A stretch of DNA of 64,000 nt from Sebastes aleutianus (lineage: Eukaryota; Chordata; Actinopteri; Perciformes; Sebastidae): contig CAKAKS010000001.1 in NCBI GenBank assembly GCA_916700875.1, forward strand, positions 9,115,741 to 9,179,740, written 5' to 3'. This document shows positions 47,125 to 57,960 of the stretch, piece after piece (position 1 is the first letter of the stretch; every line of letters starts with the position of its first letter). The notes below the pieces were generated by a model. The model had not been told where the DNA came from and did not search any database. It saw only the letters and a program-made list of their open reading frames with translations. Position numbers and translations under genes: made by a program.

Positions 47125-47762
47125 AGAAATAGGGCCATCCTCGACCAAAGAAATTCTTAGTCGACTAACACTCCGGACAGATCCGTAAAACTGAGTTTCT
47201 TCACGAAATAGGGTTTCGTCAAGTTTCATCACAATATTATATTGATACTTTGGAGAACAATACAACATTTGCTGATATCACAAAGTCTGCCACAATATCA
47301 TTTTGATTTGATTCAATTCAGGGGCCTCTGATCGATATGAAACGATCTGATGTGCTAATTTAACACAATCAGTTATATTTAGAAAAACGCACAAAAAGCA
47401 ACCGAAATATGATTTGACAGTTTTATTGCTGAGCTCATCCAGACATTTAAATAAAAAAATATTTTCAATAAAAATAATAAATATAAAGAAGGAATTTCAA
47501 AATAAATGTGTATCTTAAAGATGATGATGATATGTATCGATGTTTTCACTTTGCATCGACGATACTGGATCACTGATCATTGAATCAATATATTGATCCA
47601 GATCACACAAATTGATCCCCTACACAAAAGCACCACTATTTCTTGGTAATAAGTCATTCAGCATGAAAAAGCATTTAAAAAAATGACTAATGGACTAAAG
47701 AAATCTTAGTCGACCAAAACGATTGATTAGTTGACTAATCGCCTAAGAGGGGGAATCCCTAA
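47125..47762. mobile_element. TCGAC-type hAT-like element split by another repeat
   Basis: Left part: AGGGCCATCCTCGACCAAAG, then AAATTCTTAGTCGACTAAC. Right part: AAATCTTAGTCGACCAAAAC, then GATTGATTAGTTGACTAATC. Repeated GTCGACTAA words at both ends suggest one element. The middle (about 47210-47610) has a different character: CAATATTATATTGATACTTT, CAATATCATTTTGATTTGAT and CTGGATCACTGATCATTGAA, consistent with a second GATA/GATC-rich element nested inside. Limits are approximate. Confidence 0.5.
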
Positions 47763-47784
47763 TGAAAATAGTTTTAGGTCTAAC

Positions 47785-47888
47785 TGAATTCTTTAGTTGC
47801 CTTCGCCCAATGTCAGCTGGGATCAGCTCCAGTCCCCCTCGCAACACCGAATGGGATGAGCGGTTACGGATAATGGATGGATGGATGA
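47785..47888 (+). repeat. Retroelement 3' end with (GGAT)n tail
   Basis: CCAATGTCAGCTGGGATCAG, CTCCAGTCCCCCTCGC and GAGCGGTTACGGATAATGGA are followed by a GGATGGATGGATG tail. This is one of the commonest dispersed motifs in teleost genomes, a truncated retroelement or SINE 3' end. Only about 100 bp survive. Confidence 0.75.
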
Positions 47889-48240
47889 ATCCTTTATTTA
47901 ATTTTTGAATAACATCTGTGAAGTCTTCCTGGTGCATGCCAAAAAGAAGTGTAACTGCTAAATACACTTGTTGCTTATGTATTTCCTATAAACTGTAGCT
48001 ATAAAAGTAACACGCAGTTTGCTTCTTTTCTTGTTTTTATCAAATGTCCAGTAAACACAAACACAAACACAAACACATGGAAGCAGTGTTGAATGTCATT
48101 AAATACTGTTATCCCCTCTTCGTCTCCCTCATCCATCTCAAACAGCTCACTTCTGACAATTACATTACTGTGTTTTCTTTCTTGTTGGTTTCTGATCTTA
48201 ACCTTGGCCCGTTTAAAAAAATCATGAACTTAACCCTTTA
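47889..48240. other. Unique AT-rich DNA with (ACAAAC)n
   Basis: A short AAACACAAACACAAACAC run lies at 48052-48075. Otherwise no recognised feature. Confidence 0.4.
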
Positions 48241-48700
48241 GAGTTTGGTATCCATCTCGACGCCACACACCGCCACATTAGTAGCAGGGTCTGACCTTAA
48301 TCATACAGTCCCATCAGAAACCCGCTGACCTTCACCTCCCAGGAGAACTCTCCTCATTCACACACTCACTGGGACCTCCGGCTGCCCATTTAGTGCTTTA
48401 ATGGTGGGAGGCGCCCGCTCAGCCACCCATTTCATTGTGTCCCCCCCCCCCCCTCTGTCTAACACCCCCGCACACACACACACAGGACACATTGGAGTCT
48501 TCATGCACACACACATATAAGGGCTTTGCATTCACACAAACCGATATTGCACCAGCCTCCTCTCCACAGGGGGTTAACATCAACATATGTCCCTGTCACA
48601 CACATCAAGGTGAAGGTTGTAGGCTTGTGTGGCCACACGTGTGGTGAAATAAAATGTGAGAAAAAAGTCTTGATTTTACTTTTTAATTTTCAGACTTTTT
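48241..48700. other. Unique DNA with poly-C and CA patches
   Basis: A balanced segment (48250-48440) is followed by a 13-base C run (48441-48453) and CA repeats near 48473-48485 and 48506-48518. Frames here (48435-48810) are proline- and histidine-rich only because of these patches. Confidence 0.45.
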
Positions 48701-49320
48701 TTTTTTTTCAAAAGTTATCAGGGGTTTTTAAAAGCGAGACTTTTGACAGACGTTCTTGGCTTTATCGGAGGCGTGCGTGCGACACAGCTCCCATCCACTC
48801 TGCAGTTTGAGCAGTCTGTAAAGGGCAAAAAAGAAATCAATTCCACCCTGACAAATGTAAATAAGGTCTTATCGGGGCAGCAGCGACGCATCGACAGCAT
48901 CAAGCGAGCAAATGTTCCACTCGCTTGCCTGTCATTTAACTACATCACCGGATCACTCCTCCATATTTTGCCCCGAGGACAACCAATTCTCCATCACATC
49001 TGCGTACATATGAGCTCCGGCTCACATGTGTGGGTATGTGCGTGCATGTATAATAACGTGTGTGTGTGTGTGTGGCTGTCATGTTTGCTTGTGGACAGCA
49101 TCACTTAACATTTATTGAAATGAGCAGCTCTCCCTGGGGCTGCCTGTGTGGAGCTGAGGCCTGCAGCCATGCTAGCATCTATCGACTCCTCAGGATTAGG
49201 GCTTGGCTGAGGCAGCCTCTCCCCTGTGGCCCCGGCGAGGTGACCCGCACCGAGACAAAGTTCAGCTAGGGGAGAACAGGGTGAGCTCTCCCGGGCACAG
49301 ATTAGGGGCCCTGCCTCTCC
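48701..49320. promoter_or_regulatory. Candidate conserved non-coding island with a 121-codon frame
   Basis: Balanced unique sequence. The plus-strand frame 48743-49108 is the most protein-like in the window: its first 60 residues have ordinary composition with a QFEQSVKGKKEINSTLTNVN stretch. However, it has no recognised domain, runs into a TG microsatellite (49059-49074) that yields Val/Cys repeats, and is overlapped by a minus-strand frame at 48718-48903. The DNA from 48720 to 48990 may be conserved regulatory sequence; an exon is possible but unlikely. Confidence 0.3.
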
Positions 49321-49720
49321 CAGCGGAGACATGAAAGTGTGAAACGATACGATGTGTCTTTGTACGTGCACGAGAACACACACACACACAAACGGTACCA
49401 TCAAACAAGATCAGGTTTGTTCAGGCAAAAACTCCAATTAGGAAACGTGTCACATGTGACAGGTAGATACATTTCTCAGCGTGATATCACACACATGCCT
49501 CAAAACACACCAGAAGTGTGGTTATTTTAGAGTGTGCTTTGATTCTTTTACGATGCATTGTTTGTGATTAATATCTATTTAACACATTTGGATAATTGTA
49601 GTTAAAGTTATAGTCAGTAAAATATACCAATGTGCTGCACTTGTGCTGGTCCTAGCCTAGAGGGTTTTTGTTATAGTTTGTTTCCAGTTTTAGTTTCAAA
49701 GTCCTCTCCTCTCGTATCTT
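49321..49720. other. Unique AT-rich spacer
   Basis: Short CA repeat at 49377-49390. No other feature. The last eight bases (49713-49720, CGTATCTT) form the left target-site copy of the next MITE. Confidence 0.4.
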
Positions 49721-50081
49721 TAGGGTTGTCCCAAATACCATTTTTTGAGCTTCGAATCTTCGGTGAGAAATATTCAAAGGTATTCAAAGCTTCGCGGCAC
49801 GGTGCAACGCAGCAGGCTGACATGCTCTTCTGTCTCTCGGTCTTCATCTCACCTGTTTCAGTGACCCGGGACAGCGCCACTGCCACACACAAACAGCAAT
49901 ATCCGTCTGAGAATAACTAATAATAACTAGTGTTGAATATGACTAATGAATAATGTTGTGGGATTATTCCTTATTTCATGGGCTCTTTTATTAAAGCAAA
50001 GCATTTAAATAGTGAATTGGAGGTCAAATACCATGGCAACGGTCGAAGCTTCAAAGCTTCGAGGCATTCGGGTCAGCCCTA
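49721..50081. mobile_element. hAT-like MITE with CTTCGAAGCTTC words (361 bp)
   Basis: Left end TAGGGTTGTCCCAAATACCA; right end GGCATTCGGGTCAGCCCTA, inverted copies with mismatches. Flanks CGTATCTT and TGTATGTT agree at 6 of 8 positions, an old 8-bp target duplication. The interior has GAGCTTCGAATCTTCGG and CGAAGCTTCAAAGCTTCGAG. Frame 49630-49920 crosses the left boundary and is not a gene. Confidence 0.75.
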
Positions 50082-50420
50082 TGTATGTTGTCTTGTTTTA
50101 CTTCCTGCCTTTGTTTGCTTCCTGTTTGATCATCTGCCCCGCCCTGATGAGCTTCACCTGTTCCTCCTCAGCTCTGCCGTCACCTGTCCCTCGGTATCTC
50201 GTTCGTCTTCGTCGCTGTACGGAGTTTTTGCTACCTGTCACCTGTTTTGCATGTTACCTGCCTGTTGTTACATACTATGCTGCTTGGAGCCTTTTGTTAC
50301 CTGTTGTTGTCTGCTGTTACTCTAAATCTCTAAACTTTTTGCACTTATATCATCACTAACTCTGACAGTCTCTGTGTCTGCATTTGGGTCATCCCTGCTT
50401 TTGCTGCTTCCTTCAGTCGT
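50082..50420 (+). mobile_element. Probable solo LTR or retroelement tail
   Basis: Begins TGTATGTTGTCTTG and ends CAGTCGTAACA, so it has the TG...CA form of an LTR. The interior is rich in CCTGTTTG, CACCTGTT and TTTGTTTGC pyrimidine words, and TCTGCATTTGGGTCATCC near the end is a phrase I recall from abundant teleost LTR-like repeats. Two 115-codon frames in different phases (49978-50325, 50012-50359) are Cys/Leu/Phe-rich only from composition. The start coincides with the MITE target site, so the left limit is uncertain. Confidence 0.5.
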
Positions 50421-51590
50421 AACAGCACTCCAGGCAAAGGCAGGAACAACTAATAGCAAGCTAAAGACATGTAGCTTCACCAGACTTTGACCCCTGGTAA
50501 AGAAAGAATTGATGACCCAATATGTTCAAATTGTCAAACAGTTTTTAAATGAATGACATTTGCAGTATTTCCAGGGAAACATCTGCTGATGCACAAATAG
50601 TGGGGACTTCTATGTTTCTGTCAGCAGCAGCAGAAATTGCTGCATTCGGAATAAATACTGTAGCTAAAAAGAACAGGGTTGTTAGCATGAACAGTGAACA
50701 GTGATGGCTACCACACTCAACCAGACAGAGAAAAGAGCAAAGACTACAAAATACAAATAAATAAATGCCAGTAGCGTCCACATGGTTTGTTTGCCAAGTG
50801 ATCCCTGGGTAGTGCAGCGCAAAAACACCACAGCAATGACTGCTGAGCATCAAATAAAACAATAAAAAACACACCAATGTTGTGGTTTACATCTAACATA
50901 TGTAATGTGATATTTGCATTTGGCAATCATAATAAAAACTCATATTTAAAGCGCTCCTTCAGTAAGAAATTTCTTTCTTTCTTTAAACATTTGTTTAAGT
51001 TGGTTCTTCACTGATCCGTACCTAAGGCCTCTAATCGCATGGAGAAATGCATAAATCAGTGTTCAAACAAGGCCATCCATTACACCGAGGCAGACAGGGA
51101 TATAACGGTCTGTTTTTAGATGTTAAAGTAGTAATTAAGGTTTCAGAGATTTTAATTGGTTCTTTTGTTTCATAGATGCCAAGTTGCCTTTGAAGCTACA
51201 ATGAACAGGAGCATCTTTTTTTTATTCATCCCAAGAATTTCCCACCAGAAACATATATAGGAGCCACACTGAGACATACCATGTGTTTGCGTTTTCTGCA
51301 GCAGTAACAATCACATTTGCACTTCACCAAATGAAATATCACCGTTTCTGTTAAAAGGCGAGAGGTTACATACAGGAATCGGCTAATCCGGAGAAAGGGA
51401 AGGGGTGGGGGGGGGGAAGGCGAGGTACAAAGAATGAACTCCTTAAGTCATGAAGTGGCTATCTTGCCTCTGAGTGGTATCATCATCATCTTCATCATCA
51501 TCGCCACACAAACCCCTCTCTTCTTCAGGAGTGAAGAGGCAAAATAATTGGATTCTTTCCCACAAATAACACCTTCACCCCTGAGCTTAA
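50421..51590. other. Unique non-coding DNA
   Basis: No supported gene; the 110-codon minus-strand frame 50545-50877 is hydrophobic from AT-rich composition. G-run near 51409-51416, (TCA)n-like patch at 51478-51502. Confidence 0.4.
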
Positions 51591-51720
51591 TTAACTAGAC
51601 AGACTGCAGGGCCAGGGTCCATTCTCCTCCACTCTCGCCGGGCTCTCGGTGAGAAAGAGGAAAACCCAGCTGTTATTGCCCACTGGCCTTTATTACCATG
51701 GCTGGACGATAATATAGGTT
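51591..51720. promoter_or_regulatory. Small candidate conserved island
   Basis: Unique balanced stretch with TTAATTAACTAGACAGACTG and TGCCCACTGGCCTTTATTAC, resembling conserved non-coding DNA. Very tentative. Confidence 0.25.
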
Positions 51721-52039
51721 ATTAGGGCAAGTTGTTGTAAGGAATGGTCTTTTTTTTTTTTACTAGCCCCTGCATGCTATATTGATGTGCAATACTGACA
51801 CTGGCCTCCTAAGAAATCTTGACAAAAAATGGCGCTTTGGACAACAGAATTTTGTGAAAGAAAAAAATGTTTTTTATTATCATAATACAATTCCACTGAT
51901 AACTGATATATGGCATTGTATCTATCTATCTATTCTTATGTGCATTTATCTATCTATATCCATCCATCTAACATATGTATATATGTATTGTGTCTATTTG
52001 TATTTATCTTTCTATCTCTATCTATATAACGTGTTCTCA
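51721..52039. repeat. AT-rich DNA with (TCTA)n-type microsatellite
   Basis: An 11-base T run near 51751 and a degenerate TCTATCTA/ATCCATCT array at about 51917-52026. The 92-codon frame 51782-52060 ends in Tyr/Leu/Ser repeats dictated by the array. Confidence 0.8.
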
Positions 52040-52680
52040 TATGGTTCATATATCTTATGAAAAGTTATTTCTCATTTTTCGTGCTACGAATGTCCAGCAG
52101 CATGTGTCACTATCCGTATGTTACATGCATACAGTCTTTTCAAAATAAACAAATAATGTCATTAGGTTTAGGCTGAAAAACTATTTAGTTAGGTTTAGGA
52201 GAAGATCGTGGTTTAGCTTAAAATAACCCCGGAAGTGTCGTAACTTATGTACATAAGTTATGTGACTAATACATGCACGTCTGTCCGTCCTATAAGAGGG
52301 ATCCCTCCACTATTGCTCTTCCTGAGGTTTTTGAGAGGGTCGTACTGTAAAGGACAGAGGGTGTTGTAACTTGTACAGATTGTAAAGCTCCCTGAGGCAA
52401 ACTTGTGATATTGGGCTATACAAATAAAATTAACTTGACAAATAAATCAACATTGACTTCTTGTTTCACACGGGACACGAACACCAGTCTCCTGGGCGAA
52501 ATTACGGCGTTTTTTTGACCCACTCATCCACCCCGACCTCCTCCCTACATGGCGTTCGCCACTCTATATGAGAATTACACACAAATTCATCTTGAAGGAT
52601 ATACACGAATTACAGTGCATTACATTTCATAGGTATAGCTACGAACAGTGTATGAGACCAGCCTGATCTATAACCCGCTA
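52040..52680 (+). repeat. Family D dispersed repeat, copy 4, near full length and interrupted
   Basis: Left end TGTTCTCATATGGTTCATAT; right end GGTATAGCTACGAACAGTGT then ATGAGACCAGCC. The ends are inverted with mismatches (TCTCATA...GTTCRTA). The interior has TTACATGCATACAGTCTTTT, TAGTTAGGTTTAGGAGAAGA and TCACACGGGACACGAACACC. An L2-type tail is inserted at about 52269-52447, since the copy at 29866-30125 runs straight through the corresponding position. Confidence 0.72.
52269..52447 (+). mobile_element. L2-type LINE tail inserted in family D
   Basis: 5'-truncated retroelement end: GAGGGATCCCTCCACTATTG, TCTTCCTGAGGTTTTTGAGA, AAAGGACAGAGGGTGTTGTA, TAAAGCTCCCTGAGGCAAAC and TGTGATATTGGGCTATACAA, then AAATAAAATTAACTTGAC. 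Flanks GACTAAT (about 52262-52268) and GACAAAT (about 52437-52443) look like a target-site duplication with one mismatch. Confidence 0.72.
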
Positions 52681-53329
52681 CAATAATAACCTCATTGGAA
52701 GATGACAATGTACAACCGTTTCTCACCTCCACACAATCCTCTGAGGTGTCATTTGTCTTGGGGAGGGGGAACATGAATGACAGTAGTCAATATACTAACA
52801 AATACAGGCTTTGACAAGTGCTACAACAAACAGACGAAGACTCAACAATCCATCACAGGTCAGCTGACGCTACGACACCATTGGTCAACGCATTAACAGT
52901 AAAAAAAAAAACACCAAGATCAACTTAAGGGGATAGTGTGGTGTGGTGTGTGGATTTAAAGGGTTTGCTTTATTACCGTGGGTGTTGTTTTATGGCCGAG
53001 TGTACGCAGCACACCCACAAGGCCCTCCTAGATGCCACCGTTCATATTATAACTCTTCCTCAGGTCCTTAGGGCCACTTTGTATGGAGGAGTTGCCATTT
53101 TGCTGTCACTGGTCCCCCCCACACTTCCCTTCGCCTCTAAAGCTCCATGTTTGTTGTTCCATTCTCCTCTATATCTCCCAGAGGAGCTCCCTCATTTTAA
53201 TATAAATAGAATGCTTCATCATGCAGTGGCACAAACTTCCCCATGTTGCATTGCTCCGGTGGCATTAGCAGCAGGCAGCCCGAGGTAGGAGGACATGCCG
53301 AGGGGATGGAGCACCGGCAGCACGCAGAC
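52681..53329. other. Unique non-coding DNA
   Basis: Contains an A10 run near 52901 and a GTGGTGTGG patch near 52938. The 116-codon plus frame 52938-53288 has no recognised domain. The segment 53020-53290 is balanced and might be conserved. Confidence 0.4.
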
Positions 53330-54010
53330 AAAAAGCAAACATGTTTTGTTATAGTTTCAAACGGCTGCTGGTCTGGTTTGTTTTATCTGAGAGGCAAAAT
53401 ATGGAAAAAATAGCAACAGAGAAATATGACGCTGAATAGCAACAACTCTGCCGGCCAAAGATGGGGTTTATTTCCAAGCGATACAGAGTACAAATTGGGC
53501 TTCTCTTAAACATATGACGGAGCAGCAATCAATTCTCTCTCGTCAGTATGCCAGTGGGCTCGCGCACACATGAGGGATTTAATAGCTGACTGATGGGCAA
53601 ACTGCAACTCTATTGAGAATTTCTCCTTTTTTATGTGTCAGATGAGAAAGCCACCGAGATCTAAGAGTTCTTAGCCAAACTGGACCATGCCTGCCTCGCT
53701 CTAATCAGATGTGCACAGCTGTATCCCAAATGCCAGAGGGATCATTTGACGAGAGATATTTGCAGCCCTGCTCGGCTCGGGATTTCTGCTCTCTCCTCTG
53801 TAGTGGTAAAGAGGCCCGAAAAGGCCAGCGGGGCTAGGACACAGCCCGGGGCGCTAACTGCCAATAGCTTCGCCCCTGAGAAGCACTGACTTGTGCCTTG
53901 TGATCGGTGGACACCTAAAGCCGCCACCATTGACTAATTGTGCTTCATCTGGGTGCAGGATCCATCTTGGCTAACAAGAAAGCACTAGAGGTCTTCATTT
54001 AGCTATCAAG
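53330..54010. promoter_or_regulatory. Candidate conserved non-coding island
   Basis: Unique, balanced, free of simple repeats over about 680 bp. Includes ACGCTGAATAGCAACAACTC, AGCAGCAATCAATTCTCTCT, TCTAATCAGATGTGCACAGC and GCCGCCACCATTGACTAATT. No transposon phrase is recognised. Enhancer-like DNA is inferred. Confidence 0.32.
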
Positions 54011-55600
54011 CCTGCTCTCCCCGGGGAGGGCTCCGAGTGCAGCTGCTGTCCTCGCTCCTCTCCCAATCAACACATCAAACGCCAACCCCAATTCATTTTC
54101 CTCCCTCCCCTCTCCGTCCCTCTCCCCTCCCTCGCTCCATCTCGCTGCGAGAGAGAGGCAAAAAAAAAAAAGGAGGAAAGTTCCAGGATGGTGGAACCAA
54201 AGAGCAAAGAGAGACACAGCGGTGAATACTGAGCGGCAGCTTTAGCCCGGCCCTGCGAGCACTCTGGATTTAGCAGGATATTTATTCTTTTATATCCAGA
54301 CAAAAGAGATTGCACATGCCCTCCTGTGCTCACCAGAGTCACTGCGGTAAATCAGCAAGAAGTAGCCCGAATATAATCAGACTCCATTATGAAGATTCTT
54401 ACAAAAGCTTGGCAATAATCTGGCATAAACAATGTGGCAAATGCAGGCCTAACCTTTGCATGTGGTGAGAATCATCTGACTGACAGCAATAATATTTATT
54501 TATCCATAATTTGATACATACAATCTTTCATCTCACACTCAAGAGATTTTGTCAAAGAGATTTTGTCAAAAATGCATTGTTATTGCTGCTGATTTTAAAA
54601 CAATGTCCTCAGAAATACTTGGTATAGCTGACAGTCATATGTTTCCTCTTCATCCTCCTCCTCTTCTTCTTCCTCTTGCCCTTTTTTTCATTACATGCAG
54701 GAATCTAATAACACACGTAACCCAACAGCTCCCTGTCCTCCGTCAGCAGCAGCTCGTGTGTTTATTAAAAGCCGGCTTTAGCATATGCCTTGATTAGATT
54801 CTTAATTACAGAAAATTACCATAGTGCCACAAAAAGTATATCTATGTCCTCCAGGAAATAAGGAGATATTGAGGGACTTAATTCCTCTATTATGATCACT
54901 TTGGAGAGGCTGCTCACACCGGTTGTGTACAGTCTCATACCATAAAAAAACACCTGGTGGTTCTGTGAAACGGTGGCATTAATCCACTTTATTATAGATG
55001 TGATGTCACCTCCTGTGCTGCCTCAGACAAAGCAGGGGTCACCACCCGACAGGTCAAAGAGAATGGCAGTGATGTTAAGCTTATTAAGGTCTTTTCAGTG
55101 ATAATCCTATTTTGCATTATAAGGTGAAAAGCGTGTTAACATTCATACGGTCATGGTTACTTTCTGTATTTTTGCTGGGAGAGTAATAGGCCCCTGAAAC
55201 AGCTCACATCCTATTATCCAATTAAAATAAATGCACAAAAAAATATGTTTTCTTCTTCTTTCTCTGATAAAGTTATGTAAAAATATTGGATAAATAAAAT
55301 ACCAAAATTATCACTGATATTAATTATTTTAGTAGTTTTTAACATTGATTTTGGCACACAAAACAAGGAGCACCCTATTATCGCTAATTTGCAACAGTTT
55401 CTTTACATTTCTTTTACATATTCTTAGATAAATAATATTTAAAATGTGCTACACAGGTCAGTAATACTATTATGTGTTTGTTGTTGCATACAAATCTTGC
55501 AACTCCAGTTTTGTCCATTTTCATATTTAAACCTAAACTGAAAGTTTACGTGATAGAGCTCATAAATGCACGGAAGTCAAGCTAAATTCAAGACTGATTA
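54011..55600. other. Unique non-coding DNA with a CT-rich patch
   Basis: CCTCCCTCC-type pyrimidine-rich sequence at 54098-54145 and an A11 run near 54161 give low-complexity frames on both strands (53999-54342). A 14-bp tandem duplication AGAGATTTTGTCAA lies at 54542-54569. CTC/CTT patch at 54646-54680. The remainder is AT-rich and unique. Confidence 0.4.
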
Positions 55601-55639
55601 TAGACCATTTCGCAGTTGCAAACATGTTCCAAATGTGTC

Positions 55640-55941
55640 CCAGTTCATTTGAAATTGCGATATGATTTGTGATATTAGAAGGAATGATAATTTTTACATC
55701 CTTATTCTCATTTTCCTAAAAGAAAAACATATTAAAATTATTATGGCGGGATTTTTGCAGGAATCAGTACCCAACAAAGATGTTTTCTCAAGTCTGTAGA
55801 ATATGATATTTAATTTAAAATGTCATTTTGACACACCTTTTACTTTCAACAAATACTGCGCCTCTTGTGATTCAAAATTGCAGTATAGGCCATACTGCGA
55901 TTTAGATAAAAAATGTGATTATTGTAATTGTTCTGCCCTAA
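55640..55941 (+). mobile_element. MITE fragment ending CTGCCCTA
   Basis: Starts around AAATTGCGATATGATTTGTG and ends AATTGTTCTGCCCTA. Internal TTTTGACACACCTTTTACTT and AAATTGCAGTATAGGCC fit a fish hAT-like family whose body alternates GCGAT words. The left end is not clear, so this is a decayed copy. Confidence 0.5.
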
Positions 55942-57119
55942 CTGATTTGTATAATTACTTGCTAAAAAGATGACATTATGGAAATATGACATGTAGAGTG
56001 ACACTCTAGTGCTTCCCTTTATGACTGTATGTGTAACTGCATTTGCTGTAATATTATAAAAGTTGCATCTGTGTCACCGAGACAAATTCCTGCTCCTTTA
56101 TTGCATCCACAATTAAAGTGATTCATGCTGATTGTAGTCCAGATGTCCATCACATCCCACTGGAGTATGACGACGACACTCAGGTTGCACATATAATGTG
56201 ACACCAATAATAAGAAGGTAATCAGTTGAATACCAACTCATATTAGTGAATATAAATTGGGTGATTAAAGCAAATGTTTAAACTTTGATCTAAATGTCAT
56301 CCTCAGCTGATGGATCTGTCACATCCTAATTGCCAATAATCAATAGCTACCAACTATTAATCCAGTTTGGTGACAACAAAACAAACACTAGTGTGTTGTT
56401 GTCTCAGAGTGGTAAAACAAAATGGCATTTCAACTGTCACGTTGTTAAAACACAGCAAATTGAGATAATGAAGCTCTTTTAGGCAACTGGGTGTCTAGTT
56501 ATTTCTGCTCCAATCAATAGGCTGGTAAAAAAAAAAAAAAAAAAGTCAATAAACATATGCGTAAATTGATTCCATCTGCTTATTATCATATAAAACAGCC
56601 TGGTAAATATGCAACTAATTACTGGTGACACTCCAATATCCGATAACCTGCGGAAAGTGATGCTCATGACTCAACATTCATTACGTTATTATTTCTGTAT
56701 CAATAAAAGACACGGGAAATTAATTTCGGTGTACTCAAAAAAGCATTTATTTTTTCTTTCCTTTAAGGACCTTATTCGTTCTTGTTCTAAAATATTTCCT
56801 TAATATTTTTGGACTCAAAGAAAGACACATAATACTTTGAATATTAGTGACACGTTTTCTACGAAGTTATACTTGTTGCTGCAGGATAATTTATAAATAA
56901 GACATTCATGATAAATCGTGTGTTCCTCTACATGTTTTTTCCACAAAGCCATCCCACTTGATACTTGAAAAAGCATCTCTATGTGTCACTATATCCACAT
57001 CACTGCCCTCTTTGGCACGTGCATCCACAGGCATCCACGCCATTCAGCATCTCCAAGATGCCAACCGCACAACATACCACCCTGCCATCTTTTCCAACCC
57101 TAATTCACCGAGCCATGCA
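55942..57119. other. Unique AT-rich DNA
   Basis: Poly-A of 18 at 56527-56544. No supported gene; frames at 56019-56207, 56479-56667 and 56609-56803 lack motifs. Confidence 0.4.
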
Positions 57120-57960
57120 GAATTTCTCGCCTAATCCCCCCCTTTGCTCGCACCCCTATCCCACATGGAGTTTGGTTATATGATCTGGAGAGATGACTGC
57201 ATTCCCGTTCTGTCCAATATCACCGGGTCGCTGGTCTCCTGTCTCCCTCCTCTAACAAGATGAGCTGTTTTCCATTTGGGCCCTTAATGCCACTCTGGGC
57301 TTCATTTTGCAGATCCCTGATGTGCCACAGTGAAATCACAGCCCTGGACTCAAACCTGCTTGTTGATCTTGTGATTACTGGCCGACAACAGGTTTCCCCC
57401 CCCTAAGCCCTGTCCGCCCCTCGATGGGGAAACCCAGGCGTGGGATGATATTGAGATGTCTTCCACTGTTTCTGTCTCTCTTTTTTTTCTTTCCCCTTGC
57501 TCTCTAACCACGTCGTCCACAAGTGCTCACAGCTGCTGGCACCACCGTGCCGCTAAGCAGGTTTTAAGACGGGTCCCAGTCGAGCCATCTCTCGCCCAAC
57601 CAGGAGGCAGAGCCCTGGATCCAGACCTTTTTAAGTGATCATCCTTGTATCATAACAGATTAAGGGCTGCTGCTGCTCTGGATTAGGCCTAATCTAACCT
57701 TTATCCGCTCCCATCTTCACCTGAAACTTACAGCGACCAGGAAGTCAATCGCCAGGCCCCCGTGATATACAGTGACACTGATCTTCCTTTTCGCGCTCTA
57801 ATTATCAGGATTAAGAAAAACACTTTTGAGTAATTATTTTCACATCGGATAAACATTAGGCTTGCACGGATTTAGCGGAGCTTTCGCCCAACAAGAAGCG
57901 GAGATCTGAGCGGGCTTACGAGCTCCAGACAGGCAGATGGAGATCCTTTCTAATCAGGAA
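57120..57960. promoter_or_regulatory. Candidate conserved enhancer-like island with a palindromic K50-homeodomain site
   Basis: Balanced unique DNA over about 840 bp, interrupted only by a C/T patch at 57392-57405 and 57480-57500. At 57681-57694 it holds the perfect palindrome GATTAGGCCTAATC, whose left arm extends to GGATTA, the inverse of the TAATCC core bound by K50 homeodomain proteins (OTX, PITX, GSC, CRX types). Another GGATTA lies at 57808-57813 beside CTAATTATC. No coding frame of note (57456-57638 only). Enhancer function is inference. Confidence 0.4.

Noticed and set aside
49978..50359. Two 115-codon frames rich in Cys and Leu
   Set aside because: Different phases of the same pyrimidine-rich LTR-like repeat; composition alone explains the residues.
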